Both the position numbers and the translations under genes were made by a program. The notes under the pieces are model-generated. The model made no database searches. It was given only the letters and a program-made list of their open reading frames with translations, and was not told where the DNA came from. This document shows, in pieces, positions 1-11,488 of a stretch of 64,000 nucleotides of DNA. Source of the stretch: Uranotaenia lowii (Eukaryota; Arthropoda; Insecta; Diptera; Culicidae); NCBI RefSeq assembly GCF_029784155.1, contig NC_073693.1:141535988-141599987 (forward strand). The letters are read 5' to 3'. Position 1 is the stretch's first letter; each line of letters opens with the position of its first letter.

Positions 1-760
1 GGACTGAAGCGTTTGACACAAGTCATTCACAAAAATTATGATCAGAAGAGGTCCAAGGTGACTTCCTTGCGGAACACCAGATGGCGTTGCGAATGTTCTT
101 GATCGAGCGTGTTTAATTTTTGTGAAAGCATGACGGTGAGTAAGGTATGATGCAATCCATTCGAGGGACCAAGCTGGGAAACCTAGTCGATCCATCTTTG
201 CAATTAGAATTCTGTGCGGGACATGGTCGAAAGCTTTCGCAAAGTCGATATAGATTGAATCCACTTGGCATCCTTTCTCTAAGCTATTACTGAGGAAACT
301 AACGTAGCGCATCAAATTGGTAACAGTCGAACGTTTCTTCACGAATCCATGTTGGGATTCCGAGATTAACGGTTTTACAGCAGCATACAACCGTTCGTGC
401 ATCAGGACTTCAAAGATTTCCGAAATTGAGTTTAAAATTGAGATGGGGCGATAATTTTCTACACAGTGAGCATTACCCGATTTATGTATCGGAGTTATGG
501 CAGCAATTTTCCAAGCACTAGGAAAAGTTCTTTCAGCTAGAGAGCGGTTTAGGATGCTAAAAATCGGGGCAGCTAAAAATGCAGCGCAATGTTTAAAAAT
601 CACTGGAGGTATGCTATCAGGACCAGAACCTTTAGTTGCGTCTACTGTGGACAACTTCTCATACACGTCTTGTTCACAGAAGCGTGGTATGGGCAAGTTT
701 ATATCATGAGAATCCCACGTTGCGAGGTAGTTTCTATGTCCAAAACGATGACGGATCAAG
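1..760 (-). pseudogene. Non-LTR retrotransposon reverse transcriptase fragment
   Basis: Read on the minus strand, this stretch is an open reverse-transcriptase segment of an APE-type (Jockey/CR1-like) non-LTR element. From about 690 downward it shows the conserved KGSGPDSIPPVIFK block, then TPIHKSG, ENYRPISILNSISEIFE, QHGFVKKRSTVTNL, IDFAKAFDHVPHRI and, near 40-80, SGVPQGSHLGPL. The catalytic YxDD block would lie left of base 1, so the window edge cuts the element. The upstream (5') end fades into AT-rich sequence near 760, which suggests 5' truncation. The shadow open frames on the plus strand here are not genes. The family assignment is established knowledge of these RT blocks; the exact clade is not resolved. 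Confidence 0.85.
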
Positions 761-880
761 AATAAAATATATGGAAAGGTTTTCTACATTTTTAATTATC
801 ATTAGGCATTTTTTTAAAATTATTTTTTAAATACATTAATTTCTCGAGTTCTGACTGTTTGAAAAAAAGTATTTTTTTTG

Positions 881-1320
881 CCTTTCTTTCAGAAAGGTAT
901 AGTTATCGGTCGATTTGGGAGATCATTAATTATGGGTCTTAGATATACCTTTATAGGTACCTATCGAATCAGCTCGACGAGTTCTGTCGATGTCAGTGTA
1001 TTTGTGTGTATTAGTGTGATTTTTTGTAAACTTAGTTCCACACGTTTTTGCTAAACTGGGCAGTACAATAAAAATGATTTTTATCTCAAAAAAATTGTTT
1101 TTTTCCTCTTCCATGTATAAAAGGAAGAAAAAAAAAACAAAATAGTTTGAAAAAAAAATTTCATAGTAAATTTCATTAATTGATCACTCCAAAAAACGTG
1201 TCCATGTGGCTTGCCAGCAACATCCAGCAATCACTACTCAACATGATCTTGAAAATTACGGCAAATCATGCATGACGTCATAGTCAGCCTTTAGTCCCAC
1301 TCTGATTCGCCGTCATCATG
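881..1320 (+). repeat. Unit A copy 1, first segment
   Basis: Begins with a hairpin CCTTTCT-ttc-AGAAAGG and continues through a segment that matches the outer end of both palindrome arms (24,412 onward and 30,879 backward). It includes the shared stretch around GGTATAGTTATCGGTCG. The copy is broken at 1,320 by the Ty3/gypsy insertion and resumes at 11,489. The match to the palindrome arms was read directly but is clearly diverged. No coding function is visible. Confidence 0.8.
1317..1320. repeat. Target-site duplication CATG (left)
   Basis: CATG immediately precedes the 5' LTR and is repeated at 11,489-11,492 after the 3' LTR. A 4 bp duplication is normal for Ty3/gypsy integrases. Confidence 0.8.
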
Positions 1321-1538
1321 TGTAACCATCCATTTGATGGGTTACAATAACATCTTGGTTTTTGGGCCAATTTGGATGTTATTCTGTAAATATTGTACTT
1401 CTTTTATTGTTATTAAATGTCTAAAAATAGGACAAGATGTCAGACTCTGTGATTTTATGTTTGAGTGATATCTTTTCCTGTTTTTAGCAGCATAAGGCTG
1501 GTGTCAATTCGCGTTTGTTTTGTTTAGCAATTATTAAT

Positions 1539-1573
<35 letters not shown>

Positions 1574-2824
1574 TTTTGTTTTTTTTTGTACATTTTCGTT
1601 AAATATTTTTTATTACATTTACTTAGTTTTTTGTTGTTGTAATTTTGCTGTACATTAAAACTTGTTAGGAAATTTGTTTGGAATGCACAAGATATATATA
1701 GATGTACCTATAACCGTTTGTAAGTCCGACACCAGCCATGTTTTGTAAATAGTTGTGAAGCGTTCGTGTGCCTGATGTTCAACGAAGGGGACAACAACAC
1801 CATCCACGGGAAGTAACAAGGAAAGGGAGACATACAGAAAAAAATTATAAATAAGCGCTGCGCCCGCAGCTCGTGGCTTATTCTATCAAATGATAGTTCC
1901 GGTCCGGGTGGAGTGAGAATAGCGACAGCGACGTTTCCGACGAAATTGGGTGGCACAGACCCCCTTCCGTTAATTTGTAAAAAAAAACAACGACCAGCTA
2001 GACGACTACACGCAGTTAATTCCTAGCTGGTCGGTCGAGTGTGGCCGAGTGTAGTGATTCCCAGGACATTTGTTCTTCCCAGTGCCGATATCACCAAAGT
2101 CACATCAGAAAAAGTCACCGGTGTTCCGCGAGTGCAAAAGGTCGTGCTGTGTTAAAGTGCCCTTTACGCTACAACCCCCTTGAGGCACGGTGGCAGTGGT
2201 GAGGCCTGGTGGAGGCACGCCTGGGAGTCCATTCGCCGACCGCTTTCGTTAGTGCCCTCTCGATTGGTGAGTCACTCGCGTGGAACTTAGAGTGCACCAT
2301 TACCACTCCCCGGACCTACTAAGAAACAAGGCCTACGCCCAAAAGGCCGAGTTGTCGCCGGAATATTCTTTCCAATACCAGCTACGGCAGTCCTGTTCCC
2401 GAATCCCGTTCCGTGGTTCCCAAAAGGTGTCCCCCAACGAGTCGACCATCGCAGTAACGGCCGCAACGAGATCCAGAACAGTAAAAAAAAAAAGCGCAAG
2501 TACAAAACCCCATATAAAAATAAATTACTTAAATTTAATTACGATTATAATCACTTTTTGAAAGCACAAAGTGCTAAATTATCAATCCACCCCCAATTAT
2601 TGTATGGTCCCTAACATCCAAATTGTAGTGACGTTAATTGAGTGCATTCCGTAAATCAAACATTAAATTTAATCGTTTTTGTAAATATCATGTCGTATTG
2701 TTTTTGGTTAGAAGTCCGCCCATAAACCTAAATGTTTCTGTTGTTGTGATTCCTCCTCGAGAACCATCCAGTTTATTCCCCTGTTGAGCTAGCGCAGGGA
2801 AGTGGGATCTTTCGGATTCTAACA
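1321..2824 (+). repeat. 5' LTR of the gypsy element
   Basis: Starts TGTAACC and ends TAACA (TG...CA ends); about 1,504 bp, long for the superfamily. It holds a (TTTA)n tract near 1,531-1,575, a TATA-like TATATATAG near 1,692 and an AATAAA near 2,518, so promoter and polyadenylation signals are plausibly both here. The 72-93 residue open frames in it are repeated exactly in the 3' LTR and show no protein-family features. Confidence 0.93.
1531..1575. repeat. (TTTA)n microsatellite in 5' LTR
   Basis: A run of TTTA tetranucleotides inside the LTR, followed by a poly-T tract. The same tract is in the 3' LTR at about 10,200-10,245. Confidence 0.9.
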
Positions 2825-2826
2825 AT

Positions 2827-2842
2827 TGGCGCCCAATGTAAA
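2827..2842 (+). promoter_or_regulatory. Primer-binding site of gypsy element
   Basis: Two bases after the 5' LTR the sequence TGGCGCCCAATG begins. TGG pairs with the CCA tail of a tRNA, and TGGCGCCC is a typical retroelement primer-binding start. The tRNA species is not assigned. Confidence 0.7.
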
Positions 2843-3260
2843 ATATCTTGTTAATAGAAAAAAAGTGATCTGCTTTCCAGACCAAAAGCAAATCCCTTTT
2901 TTTATTGGTCTCGTGGAGGAATTCGTTATTTTAACAAATTAAAATCGCGTTGTCACTAAAAGAAAGTTCAACGGATGTCCAATTCAAAAGAAAATTATAG
3001 AAGTGAAATAGTATAGATTGAGGTAAATGATGATCAACTACAACCAATGCTTTACTGTCTTCCCAAGCAGTTCACCGAACTAAATTTGCCACTTTTCACT
3101 CACTGAACCAAAGCAAAATTTTAAGAACTTATTGGCTCAATACATCTCTTTTGCTGGAAAAAAATTGTTGCTTGTTTAATTGTGCACTCTCGTTATTTAT
3201 TTTGTCAAATCTCAAATTTTGTCCACGATATATCCAGAATATTGGCAGTTTAGATCAATC

Positions 3261-5525
3261 ATGACGGAACTTAGTTTCAACCAAGCAGTAGCTTGTTTAA
3301 TAAAACGATACCAGGCAATGAGAGTTGATCTCCTTTTGGATGATGAACTGGATCACGAACTGAAATCCAGGGACGTAATCTTGTTCGGCTTAGATCTAAA
3401 CCGCAAACGAAAATGCTTACGCGATGCAATAAAAATAGAAAAAGAATCAGGAATACAATTTTCTAGTTTAAATGGGAAGAGTGATCCGGAAATTGAACGC
3501 GGAATTTGTGATAGTAAGTTTGTTGAAATAAAAAACCGTTTATCTCACACTCTGGAAGCAACCGAAAAAAAAATCTACCTAACCCGTCTTACCCACATTG
3601 GTACAAGGATTGCGGCCCTGTTATGTTCATCCCGTGGTTCTCCCAATCTCCATACAAACCTGCAAAATAGATTGGTAGAAATTGTTCATTTGTTGGAACT
3701 CTTCTCAGAGCCAACGGATCAAGAACAACAAACGTTGTCGATCCAGCCAGCAGAAAATAACGATACCCCAGAAACTGTAGACTCGGCAAACCCCACCAAC
3801 ACCAACCGTATGTCAAATTACATTCCAAATGATACATCGAATTCTGTTCCGAACCGAAGTTCGTCAAACTTAAATCAAGATGATTTGGAATGGATTCACA
3901 GTCTTCAGACGAGGATTCTTGGCCTAGAAGCAGAGTTGACTAGACGTAGGGAGGGGAAAGATGCGGGAACACAGACAGGTTTAGATGAGTTGAATGTGTC
4001 AAATCTGGAGGAAATGGTTTCTCATCATTCTAATCCACTGCCCACACAATCAAGCTCTCAAAATCTTACAAGTAATTTTTCAAATACTGAAAGAGTCATT
4101 CATAATTATGCACACCCAAACTTTCCAATTATCAATGCTAACAATTCGTTCTTACCTCCACAGCCCCTAGTTCCCCCTTTTAATACGGAAGCGAATAGCT
4201 TCACAGGCAATAATCAAAATCGAGTAGTTCAAACCCTCCCGAACCAATTTGAATTTCAAAATAAAGCACAAAATTTTTCAATTCATTCTCAACCTCATAA
4301 TTCCATTCATCAACTTTCCTTTCAGCAACCCTCTTTACATTCGCAACACAATTATCCCTTTCCAGAAGTAAACCTACAACAACCGTTTGGTAACCCTAAT
4401 TCCAGTTCAAAACCACATCTCAATTATAATAGATCCTCACAACCGTTGCAATACAACTCGAATCCATACCCCGGTTATCCCCTTATGTATCCATTTCAAC
4501 AAATACAACCTCGACACTCTTTGCCTGTTTCCAAATGGAACATTAGAAAGTATGATGGTGAAGATCAAGGGCTACAGTTGAATGAATTTCTCGAATTGAT
4601 TCATGCTTTATCGTTTTCTGAACGTGTATCGGAGCAAGAACTTTTCGAATCAGCTGTGCATCTGTTCACGGGGTCAGCCTTGAAATGGTACATGACCCAG
4701 CGATCTATGGGCCGGCTACTCAATTGGGCTCACTTGGTTTTTGAACTCAAAAGAACTTACATGCACCCAGATCTGGATGCCCTGATAAAAATGAAAATTT
4801 ATCAGAGGCGCCAAAAACAACATGAATCTTTTTTTGAATTTTATACCGAAGTTGAAAAACTGATTCGTACCATGAGTGTTTCTATCCCCGAATATGAAAA
4901 AATACAAATCCTCCAGCAGAATATGCGGATGGACTACAAAAAGCAGATGGCTTTTGTTCCAATCCTCAACTTGGAGTCACTAGTAACAGCCGCTCAAAAA
5001 CTTGACGCGTTGAACTTCTCGGCCTATAATAAAGTGTATGGGCCAGAAAAAACAGTTCATGCGATCGAAGAACAATCTCAGGAGCAAAGTAAAAAAAAAC
5101 CCAAACAACAGCAGTTGTCACCACTCACTGAATTATCAGCAGCGATAAATCAGCGTAACCAACAAAATTCCTCCAACCGCAATAGTTCATCTGTCGAAAA
5201 AGGGAATTACCCAAAGTCACAAGCAAGCCTCTCACAAAATACATCACCATCAACAAAATCTCTGCCGGTTGCAGGCCCATCGGGCGCTTCTTCTAATCCA
5301 CACTTGACGCTGGATATGGTGGTGAGTAATCACAAACCTCCACCAGCAAGTCGATGCTACAATTGTGATCGTGATGGGCATCATGCGGCCATGTGCAGGC
5401 AACCACGAACGGTAGTATGTTTCAAATGTGGACTTCGAGGGTTCCCTACAGAATACTGCCCCTACTGCATAAAAAACTACGCTACTGCGAATCAAAACCG
5501 CGATTCGCAGGGACGCCAGGCGTAA
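3261..5525 (+). CDS. gag: Gag polyprotein of the gypsy element
   Basis: 754 codons from the ATG at 3,261. The frame is open upstream to 3,180, but its first codon there is TTG, so 3,261 is the natural start. The N-terminal region is charged and helical. A long Gln/Asn/Ser/Pro-rich middle follows, then a retrotransposon capsid-like block (around residues 420-560, including SALKWYMTQRSMG and FFEFYTEVEKLIRTM). The C-terminus carries a CCHC zinc knuckle (CYNCDRDGHHAAMC) and a second Cys-only motif, C-x2-C-x9-C-x2-C. It packages element RNA into cytoplasmic particles. It ends at the TAA at 5,523-5,525, 133 nt inside the open pol frame. The slippery site at 5,471 provides the link to pol. Confidence 0.93.
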   Translation: MTELSFNQAVACLIKRYQAMRVDLLLDDELDHELKSRDVILFGLDLNRKRKCLRDAIKIEKESGIQFSSLNGKSDPEIERGICDSKFVEIKNRLSHTLEATEKKIYLTRLTHIGTRIAALLCSSRGSPNLHTNLQNRLVEIVHLLELFSEPTDQEQQTLSIQPAENNDTPETVDSANPTNTNRMSNYIPNDTSNSVPNRSSSNLNQDDLEWIHSLQTRILGLEAELTRRREGKDAGTQTGLDELNVSNLEEMVSHHSNPLPTQSSSQNLTSNFSNTERVIHNYAHPNFPIINANNSFLPPQPLVPPFNTEANSFTGNNQNRVVQTLPNQFEFQNKAQNFSIHSQPHNSIHQLSFQQPSLHSQHNYPFPEVNLQQPFGNPNSSSKPHLNYNRSSQPLQYNSNPYPGYPLMYPFQQIQPRHSLPVSKWNIRKYDGEDQGLQLNEFLELIHALSFSERVSEQELFESAVHLFTGSALKWYMTQRSMGRLLNWAHLVFELKRTYMHPDLDALIKMKIYQRRQKQHESFFEFYTEVEKLIRTMSVSIPEYEKIQILQQNMRMDYKKQMAFVPILNLESLVTAAQKLDALNFSAYNKVYGPEKTVHAIEEQSQEQSKKKPKQQQLSPLTELSAAINQRNQQNSSNRNSSSVEKGNYPKSQASLSQNTSPSTKSLPVAGPSGASSNPHLTLDMVVSNHKPPPASRCYNCDRDGHHAAMCRQPRTVVCFKCGLRGFPTEYCPYCIKNYATANQNRDSQGRQA
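5471..5477 (+). promoter_or_regulatory. -1 ribosomal frameshift slippery heptamer
   Basis: A AAA AAC, in the correct register of the gag frame (codons ATA AAA AAC). A one-base backward slip enters the pol frame, which is open through this point. This is one of the strongest known -1 slippery sequences. Confidence 0.88.
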
Positions 5526-8500
5526 GTCAATATTTAACAGATTCGTCCAAACCAAATAATGATTGTTGGTTTTGGGAAACAGCACTTGATCGCGATTATG
5601 AAACCGAAATTTGCCATATTTCTTACCCTTTTCCCAACGACAACCGCCCATTTGCGAACATTCATATACACGACTTTTCTATACGAGCTTTACTGGATAG
5701 TGGTAGCAATTATTCACTAATAAGTGAAAAATTATTTCGGCAATTGCGACATGACCGGGTGAATCCATTAAACAGACGTTTGGAGCTTCGCTCAGCTAGC
5801 GGCAATACACTAGAGATACGGGGTAAAGCTGATCTTCCTGTTTGCTTTGACGGGCATAAAATGATCATTACCACTCTAGTAGTAGTCAATCTTTCAATTG
5901 ATTTTATCTGCGGGATGGATTTTTGGGAAAAGTTTAAAATTAAGCCGACTATGTTCGTCGAGCCGAATGTTAGTGCATCTGTTATCGATGTTCCCAGTTC
6001 ACAATTAGCTTTATCTTCGGCTGAAGAAGCCACTCTGGAGAAAATAAAATTCGAATTTCTCGCAGCAGAACCGGGTAAGCTTACCACAACCCCCCTTGCC
6101 TGCCATCGAATAGTGCTGAGTGAAGAATGGAAACACAAACCTCCAGTGCGCCAATTTCCATATGTGATGTCGCCTAAAACGCAGGCATTGGTCGCAGTGG
6201 AATTGAATCGTTTACTGGAGGCTGGCATCATTGAACGAAGTAATTCAGATTGGTCCCTCAACTGTGTTCCGGTTATCAAACCGAATAAGGTTCGGCTTTG
6301 TCTAGATGCTCGGAAGATTAATGAAAGAACTGTGCGTGATGCTTATCCTCTACCTCACCCTGGGAGAATTTTGGGCCAGTTGCCCAAAGCAAAGTATTTG
6401 TCAACCATCGATCTTTCGGAAGCTTTTTTGCAAGTTCCGTTAGACGTTGGGTCCCGACGATTTACTGCTTTCAGTGTGCAGGGTAAAGGATTGTTCCAGT
6501 ATACTCGTATGTGCTTCGGATTAGTAAACAGCCCCGCTTCTTTAGCCAAACTAATGGATACCGTTCTTGGTCACGGTATACTGGAACCGAATGTTTTTGT
6601 TTACTTAGACGATATAGTTGTGGTAACAGAAACATTCGAGCATCACGTGAAGCTTCTTTCGGAAATCGCCCGTCGTTTGCGCGAAGCCAATCTTAGCATC
6701 AATCGTGAGAAGTCTCAATTTGGGGTATCGGAAGTACCATTTTTGGGCTATCTACTAGGAACGGATGGACTACGCACGAATCCGGAAAAAGTCAGACCAA
6801 TCCTTGAGTACGAGCGTCCGACTACGGTCACCAAACTCCGCCGTTTCCTAGGGATGGCCAACTACTACCGGCGCTTCATATCGGACTTTAGCGGAACAAC
6901 CGCCGCTCTCACGGACCTTCTTCAGACAAAATCGAAACTGATCCGCTGGAATGATGATGCCGAAGCAGCTTTTGTGCGTTTGAAGGAGCTTCTGGTATCT
7001 TCACCCATTCTAGCGAGTCCAGATTTCGACCGCCCCTTTACGATTCAAACTGATGCCAGTGATGTCGCAGTAGCAGGGGTCCTAACTCAGCATCTAGACG
7101 ATGGTGAGCGGGTTATTGCGTATTATTCGCATAAACTAACGACCCCTCAAAAAAACTATCACGCAGCCGAAAAGGAAGCTCTAGCTGCCATTTTGGCAAT
7201 AGATGCTTTCAGGGGATATATTGAAGGCTATCACTTCACTTTGGTCACAGACTCGTCAGCATTAACTCATATACTTAATGCAAAATGGAAGGTCGGATCA
7301 CGTTGCAGTCGTTGGGCACTCAATTTGCAACAATATGACATGAAAATAGTGCACCGGAAAGGCAAAGAAAACGTCGTTCCGGATGCACTTTCTCGTAGCG
7401 TTGCTGCAATTGGAACTCAACCTGCAACGTGGTACGATTCCATGCTGCACAAAGTAGAGAGTGAACCTGACAAGTATGTTGATTTCAGAGTGGAGAATGA
7501 TCAGCTCTTTAAGTTCATCTCGATTCCTGACTTTCCGCATGATGTAAATTTTGAATGGAAACTAGTTCCTAGAGCATCAGACATACCAAGAATAATCCAG
7601 GAATCACATGATACTGCCTTCCATCCAGGATACGAAAGGACTCTTGCGCGAATTCGACAACGGTACTATTGGCCTCGTATGGCTACTGAAATACGATCAT
7701 TCGTTCGACGATGTACCACCTGCAAAGAAGTTAAACCTTCGCACGTTGCAACGGTACCAGAAATGGGCAAACAAAAGTTGGCTGATAGACCCTGGCAAAT
7801 GATTTCTGTGGATTTTGTGGGCCCTGTCCCTCGTAGCCGTAAAGGAAATCAATATTTGCTAGTTGTTTCGGATTATTTTTCAAAATGGGTTATGATTCAG
7901 CCTGTGAAGAAAATCTCGAGTTCATCCATGTGTGCTATCTTGAAGGATCAGTGGTTTTTGAAACACTCTGTTCCAGAGATTATTATTACCGATAACGGAG
8001 CTAGTTTTCTCTCCAAGGAATTCAAAACACTTCTGGACTATTTCAAGATTTCACACTGGTTGAACTCAAGATACCATTCACAGGCGAATCCAGTCGAGAG
8101 GGTTAATCGTACGATTAATGCAGCGATCCGAACGTACGTTAAGGAGGACCAAAAACAATGGGATACGAAAATTTCAGAAATAGAGATGATCCTCAATACT
8201 AGTGTACACTCACCGACCGGTTTCACCCCATATTTCGTTGTTCACGGTCATGAATATTCTGAAAAAGGGACTGATTATCGTTTGGCAAGAGCCGGAGATA
8301 ATATTACTCCGGACCAACGTGAAGAATTACGGAAACAGATGTACTTGAAAATTTATGATTTGGTTAAGAAGAATCTAGCCAAAGCGTATTCAAAATCTCA
8401 GCAAACTTATAATCTGCGTCATCGCCCGACTAAGCCTTTTAAAATCGGAGAGTTAGTTTACCGGAAAAACATGAAACTTTCGAACGCCGTAGAAAATTAC

Positions 8501-8632
8501 AACGCAAAATACGGTTCTCAATTCCTTCCCTGTCGTATAAAAGCGGTATTGGGCTCTTCATCCTACGAATTAGAAGACTTTCAAGGTAAAAATCTAGGAG
8601 TGTGGCCAGCAAAACACATCAAACCAGCCTGA
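5478..8632 (+). CDS. pol: Pol polyprotein (protease, RT, RNase H, integrase)
   Basis: Open frame from 5,393 to the TGA at 8,630. It is entered by -1 frameshift at 5,477, so the coding start is given as 5,478. Positions are counted from 5,393. Aspartic protease: LLDSGSNYSLIS near residue 100. Reverse transcriptase: residues about 260-450, with LDARKIN, STIDLSEAFLQVPL, CFGLVNSP and the catalytic YLDD near 403. RNase H: starts QTDASDVAVAGVL, with a later TDSSAL. Integrase: HHCC zinc domain (HPGYERT...CTTC), then the D,D,E core with VDFVGPVP, ITDNGASF near 866 and the Glu of NPVERVNRT. The C-terminal tail has a GELVYRKN module. All catalytic residues are present, with no stops or frameshifts. It makes the enzymes for reverse transcription and integration of the element. 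Confidence 0.95.
5485..5510 (+). promoter_or_regulatory. Frameshift-stimulating stem-loop
   Basis: CTGCGAATC pairs perfectly with GATTCGCAG (9 bp) around an 8 nt loop. The stem begins 7 nt after the slippery heptamer, the classical spacing for stimulating -1 frameshifting. Confidence 0.82.
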
Positions 8633-8959
8633 TTTCTTATAGGGGACGTTTCTAATATGTGGAGAGATAGCTACAGAAACATCAGTTGTTTTCAATCACC
8701 TTTATTCTGGGATATCGACAATAAAGTTATCCACTCTTGGATATTGTGAGGTATTTTGTTAGTGTTTTGTTATCAAGATCCGCCAATTCTGCGTAGTTTC
8801 ACAGTTTTACTCTCAAATTGAGCGATAGAAGAAACTCCGTACGAGATGCTTATTCTTGAATAAATTACCCTTTTAGTTTCAATTGAAACGAAATCAAGGG
8901 GCTTATGTTTTAGGTTAGGAAATGTGTGAAAATCTAAGGAATTAGTGAAAATGTTAGAA

Positions 8960-9015
8960 AGATAAAATAAAAAAAAAAAATATATATATATATATAATAA
9001 TAATAAAATAAAATG
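8960..9015. repeat. A-rich and (TA)n/(ATA)n simple tract
   Basis: Poly-A, then TA and ATA dinucleotide/trinucleotide repeats, in the untranslated region after pol. Confidence 0.85.
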
Positions 9016-9324
9016 CAGCAAGAGGTGTATAGTTAATTTTGGTCTCATCATTTTCTAAGAGTCTTGGGGTGCAAATAAAACAGTGAATGAAAAGTGAACA
9101 TTTTTGGAGCGGGAGAACTCGATGGATAAGAGGATTGAAAGAAGGATAAAATAATTTCTGAAAAAAAAAAACTGCTATTTATGCTAGGAAACTTCTTTAA
9201 TGGACTTGCGTTTTGGGCAGATGGAGAACTGTATTTTGGTTTTGACTCTTCGGGAAGTCTCCGTTGAGGAACGAATAGAAATTGGCGTCTTTAGGAAAAA
9301 TCCTTCAGTCATTGTTACCGTGTT

Positions 9325-9960
9325 TTGTGACCCGGTCTTAAAATCGGCGAAATGGGAAGATTCCTCTGCAATGATGACCCAATTACCCTAGAATATGTAG
9401 CGATGCTAATGCTATGGGAGCCACGATATGTGCGACGCTCACACATGCCGTGTATGGTGACCCGGCATTAGAATCGGCGACATGGGAAGATTCCTCTGGT
9501 TGGATGACTCAATTACCCTAGAATATTTTGCGATTTTAAGACTAAGGGAGCCACGGTAAGTGAAGTGCTTGCACTTTCACTTCACAATGGCTGGCAGGAT
9601 GTTTCGTTACATTTCTGGGAAGTGAATCAGCGGAGCACCCAAGGAAAAAAACCCTCGTTCGAGATAGGACCTTTGCAGCCGTGTTCAGTGACCCGGCCTT
9701 AAAATCGACGAGATGGGAAGATTCCTCTTCAATGATGACCCAATTACCCTAGAATATGTTGCGATTCTTTTGCTAAGGGAGCCGCGTTTGCTAAGGCGAT
9801 TACACATGGTGTGTATGGTGACCCGGCATAAGAATCGACGACATGGGAAGATTCCTCTGGTTGGATGACTCAATTACCCTAGAATATTTTGCGATTTTAA
9901 GGCTAAGGGAACCACGGCAGGCGAAGTGCTTGCATTTAGTCGCGCATTGGTCCTCGGGTT
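9325..9960 (+). repeat. Two-level tandem repeat in gypsy 3' region
   Basis: Four copies of a ~110 bp motif start near 9,328, 9,456, 9,688 and 9,816. Each contains GTGACCCGG, GATGGGAAGATTCCTCT-like and CAATTACCCTAGAATAT blocks. The first and third copies resemble each other, as do the second and fourth, and each pair is about 360 bp apart. So a two-motif block has been duplicated as a whole. It lies just upstream of the 3' LTR and is not coding. Confidence 0.85.
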
Positions 9961-9985
9961 TTTTTCACCCCGCCTCCGGGAAGAT

Positions 9986-10203
9986 TGTAACCATCCATTT
10001 GATGGGTTACAATAACATCTTGGTTTTTGGGCCAATTTGGATGTTATTCTGTAAATATTGTACTTCTTTTATTGTTATTAAATGTCTAAAAATAGGACAA
10101 GATGTCAGACTCTGTGATTTTATGTTTGAGTGATATCTTTTCCTGTTTTTAGCAGCATAAGGCTGGTGTCAATTCGCGTTTGTTTTGTTTAGCAATTATT
10201 AAT

Positions 10204-10238
<35 letters not shown>

Positions 10239-11488
10239 TTTTGTTTTTTTTGTACATTTTCGTTAAATATTTTTTATTACATTTACTTAGTTTTTTGTTG
10301 TTGTAATTTTGCTGTACATTAAAACTTGTTAGGAAATTTGTTTGGAATGCACAAGATATATATAGATGTACCTATAACCGTTTGTAAGTCCGACACCAGC
10401 CATGTTTTGTAAATAGTTGTGAAGCGTTCGTGTGCCTGATGTTCAACGAAGGGGACAACAACACCATCCACGGGAAGTAACAAGGAAAGGGAGACATACA
10501 GAAAAAAATTATAAATAAGCGCTGCGCCCGCAGCTCGTGGCTTATTCTATCAAATGATAGTTCCGGTCCGGGTGGAGTGAGAATAGCGACAGCGACGTTT
10601 CCGACGAAATTGGGTGGCACAGACCCCCTTCCGTTAATTTGTAAAAAAAAACAACGACCAGCTAGACGACTACACGCAGTTAATTCCTAGCTGGTCGGTC
10701 GAGTGTGGCCGAGTGTAGTGATTCCCAGGACATTTGTTCTTCCCAGTGCCGATATCACCAAAGTCACATCAGAAAAAGTCACCGGTGTTCCGCGAGTGCA
10801 AAAGGTCGTGCTGTGTTAAAGTGCCCTTTACGCTACAACCCCCTTGAGGCACGGTGGCAGTGGTGAGGCCTGGTGGAGGCACGCCTGGGAGTCCATTCGC
10901 CGACCGCTTTCGTTAGTGCCCTCTCGATTGGTGAGTCACTCGCGTGGAACTTAGAGTGCACCATTACCACTCCCCGGACCTACTAAGAAACAAGGCCTAC
11001 GCCCAAAAGGCCGAGTTGTCGCCGGAATATTCTTTCCAATACCAGCTACGGCAGTCCTGTTCCCGAATCCCGTTCCGTGGTTCCCAAAAGGTGTCCCCCA
11101 ACGAGTCGACCATCGCAGTAACGGCCGCAACGAGATCCAGAACAGTAAAAAAAAAAAGCGCAAGTACAAAACCCCATATAAAAATAAATTACTTAAATTT
11201 AATTACGATTATAATCACTTTTTGAAAGCACAAAGTGCTAAATTATCAATCCACCCCCAATTATTGTATGGTCCCTAACATCCAAATTGTAGTGACGTTA
11301 ATTGAGTGCATTCCGTAAATCAAACATTAAATTTAATCGTTTTTGTAAATATCATGTCGTATTGTTTTTGGTTAGAAGTCCGCCCATAAACCTAAATGTT
11401 TCTGTTGTTGTGATTCCTCCTCGAGAACCATCCAGTTTATTCCCCTGTTGAGCTAGCGCAGGGAAGTGGGATCTTTCGGATTCTAACA
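9986..11488 (+). repeat. 3' LTR of the gypsy element
   Basis: Matches the 5' LTR along its whole length except for one T in the poly-T tract (1,503 against 1,504 bp). It is followed by CATG, the right copy of the target-site duplication. No classical polypurine tract is obvious; the last bases before the LTR are CCGGGAAGAT. Confidence 0.93.

Larger units (their letters stand above)
1321..11488 (+). mobile_element. Complete Ty3/gypsy LTR retrotransposon
   Basis: A full-length element bounded by two LTRs (1,321-2,824 and 9,986-11,488) and a CATG target-site duplication. It contains a primer-binding-like site at 2,827, gag (3,261-5,525), pol (about 5,471-8,632) with domain order protease, reverse transcriptase, RNase H, integrase, and a tandem-repeat-rich 3' untranslated region. 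That domain order defines Ty3/gypsy. No envelope-like frame follows pol. Both LTRs carry identical small shadow frames, and the only clear difference is one T in a poly-T run, so the insertion is recent and the element may be intact. It is inserted inside unit A copy 1. Confidence 0.95.

Noticed and set aside
2280..2561. 93-codon frame in the LTR (repeated at 10,944)
   Set aside because: Identical copies only because the LTRs are identical; no protein features.
8633..9985. Envelope gene after pol
   Set aside because: Only short frames without signal peptide, cleavage site or membrane span; the region is tandem repeats.
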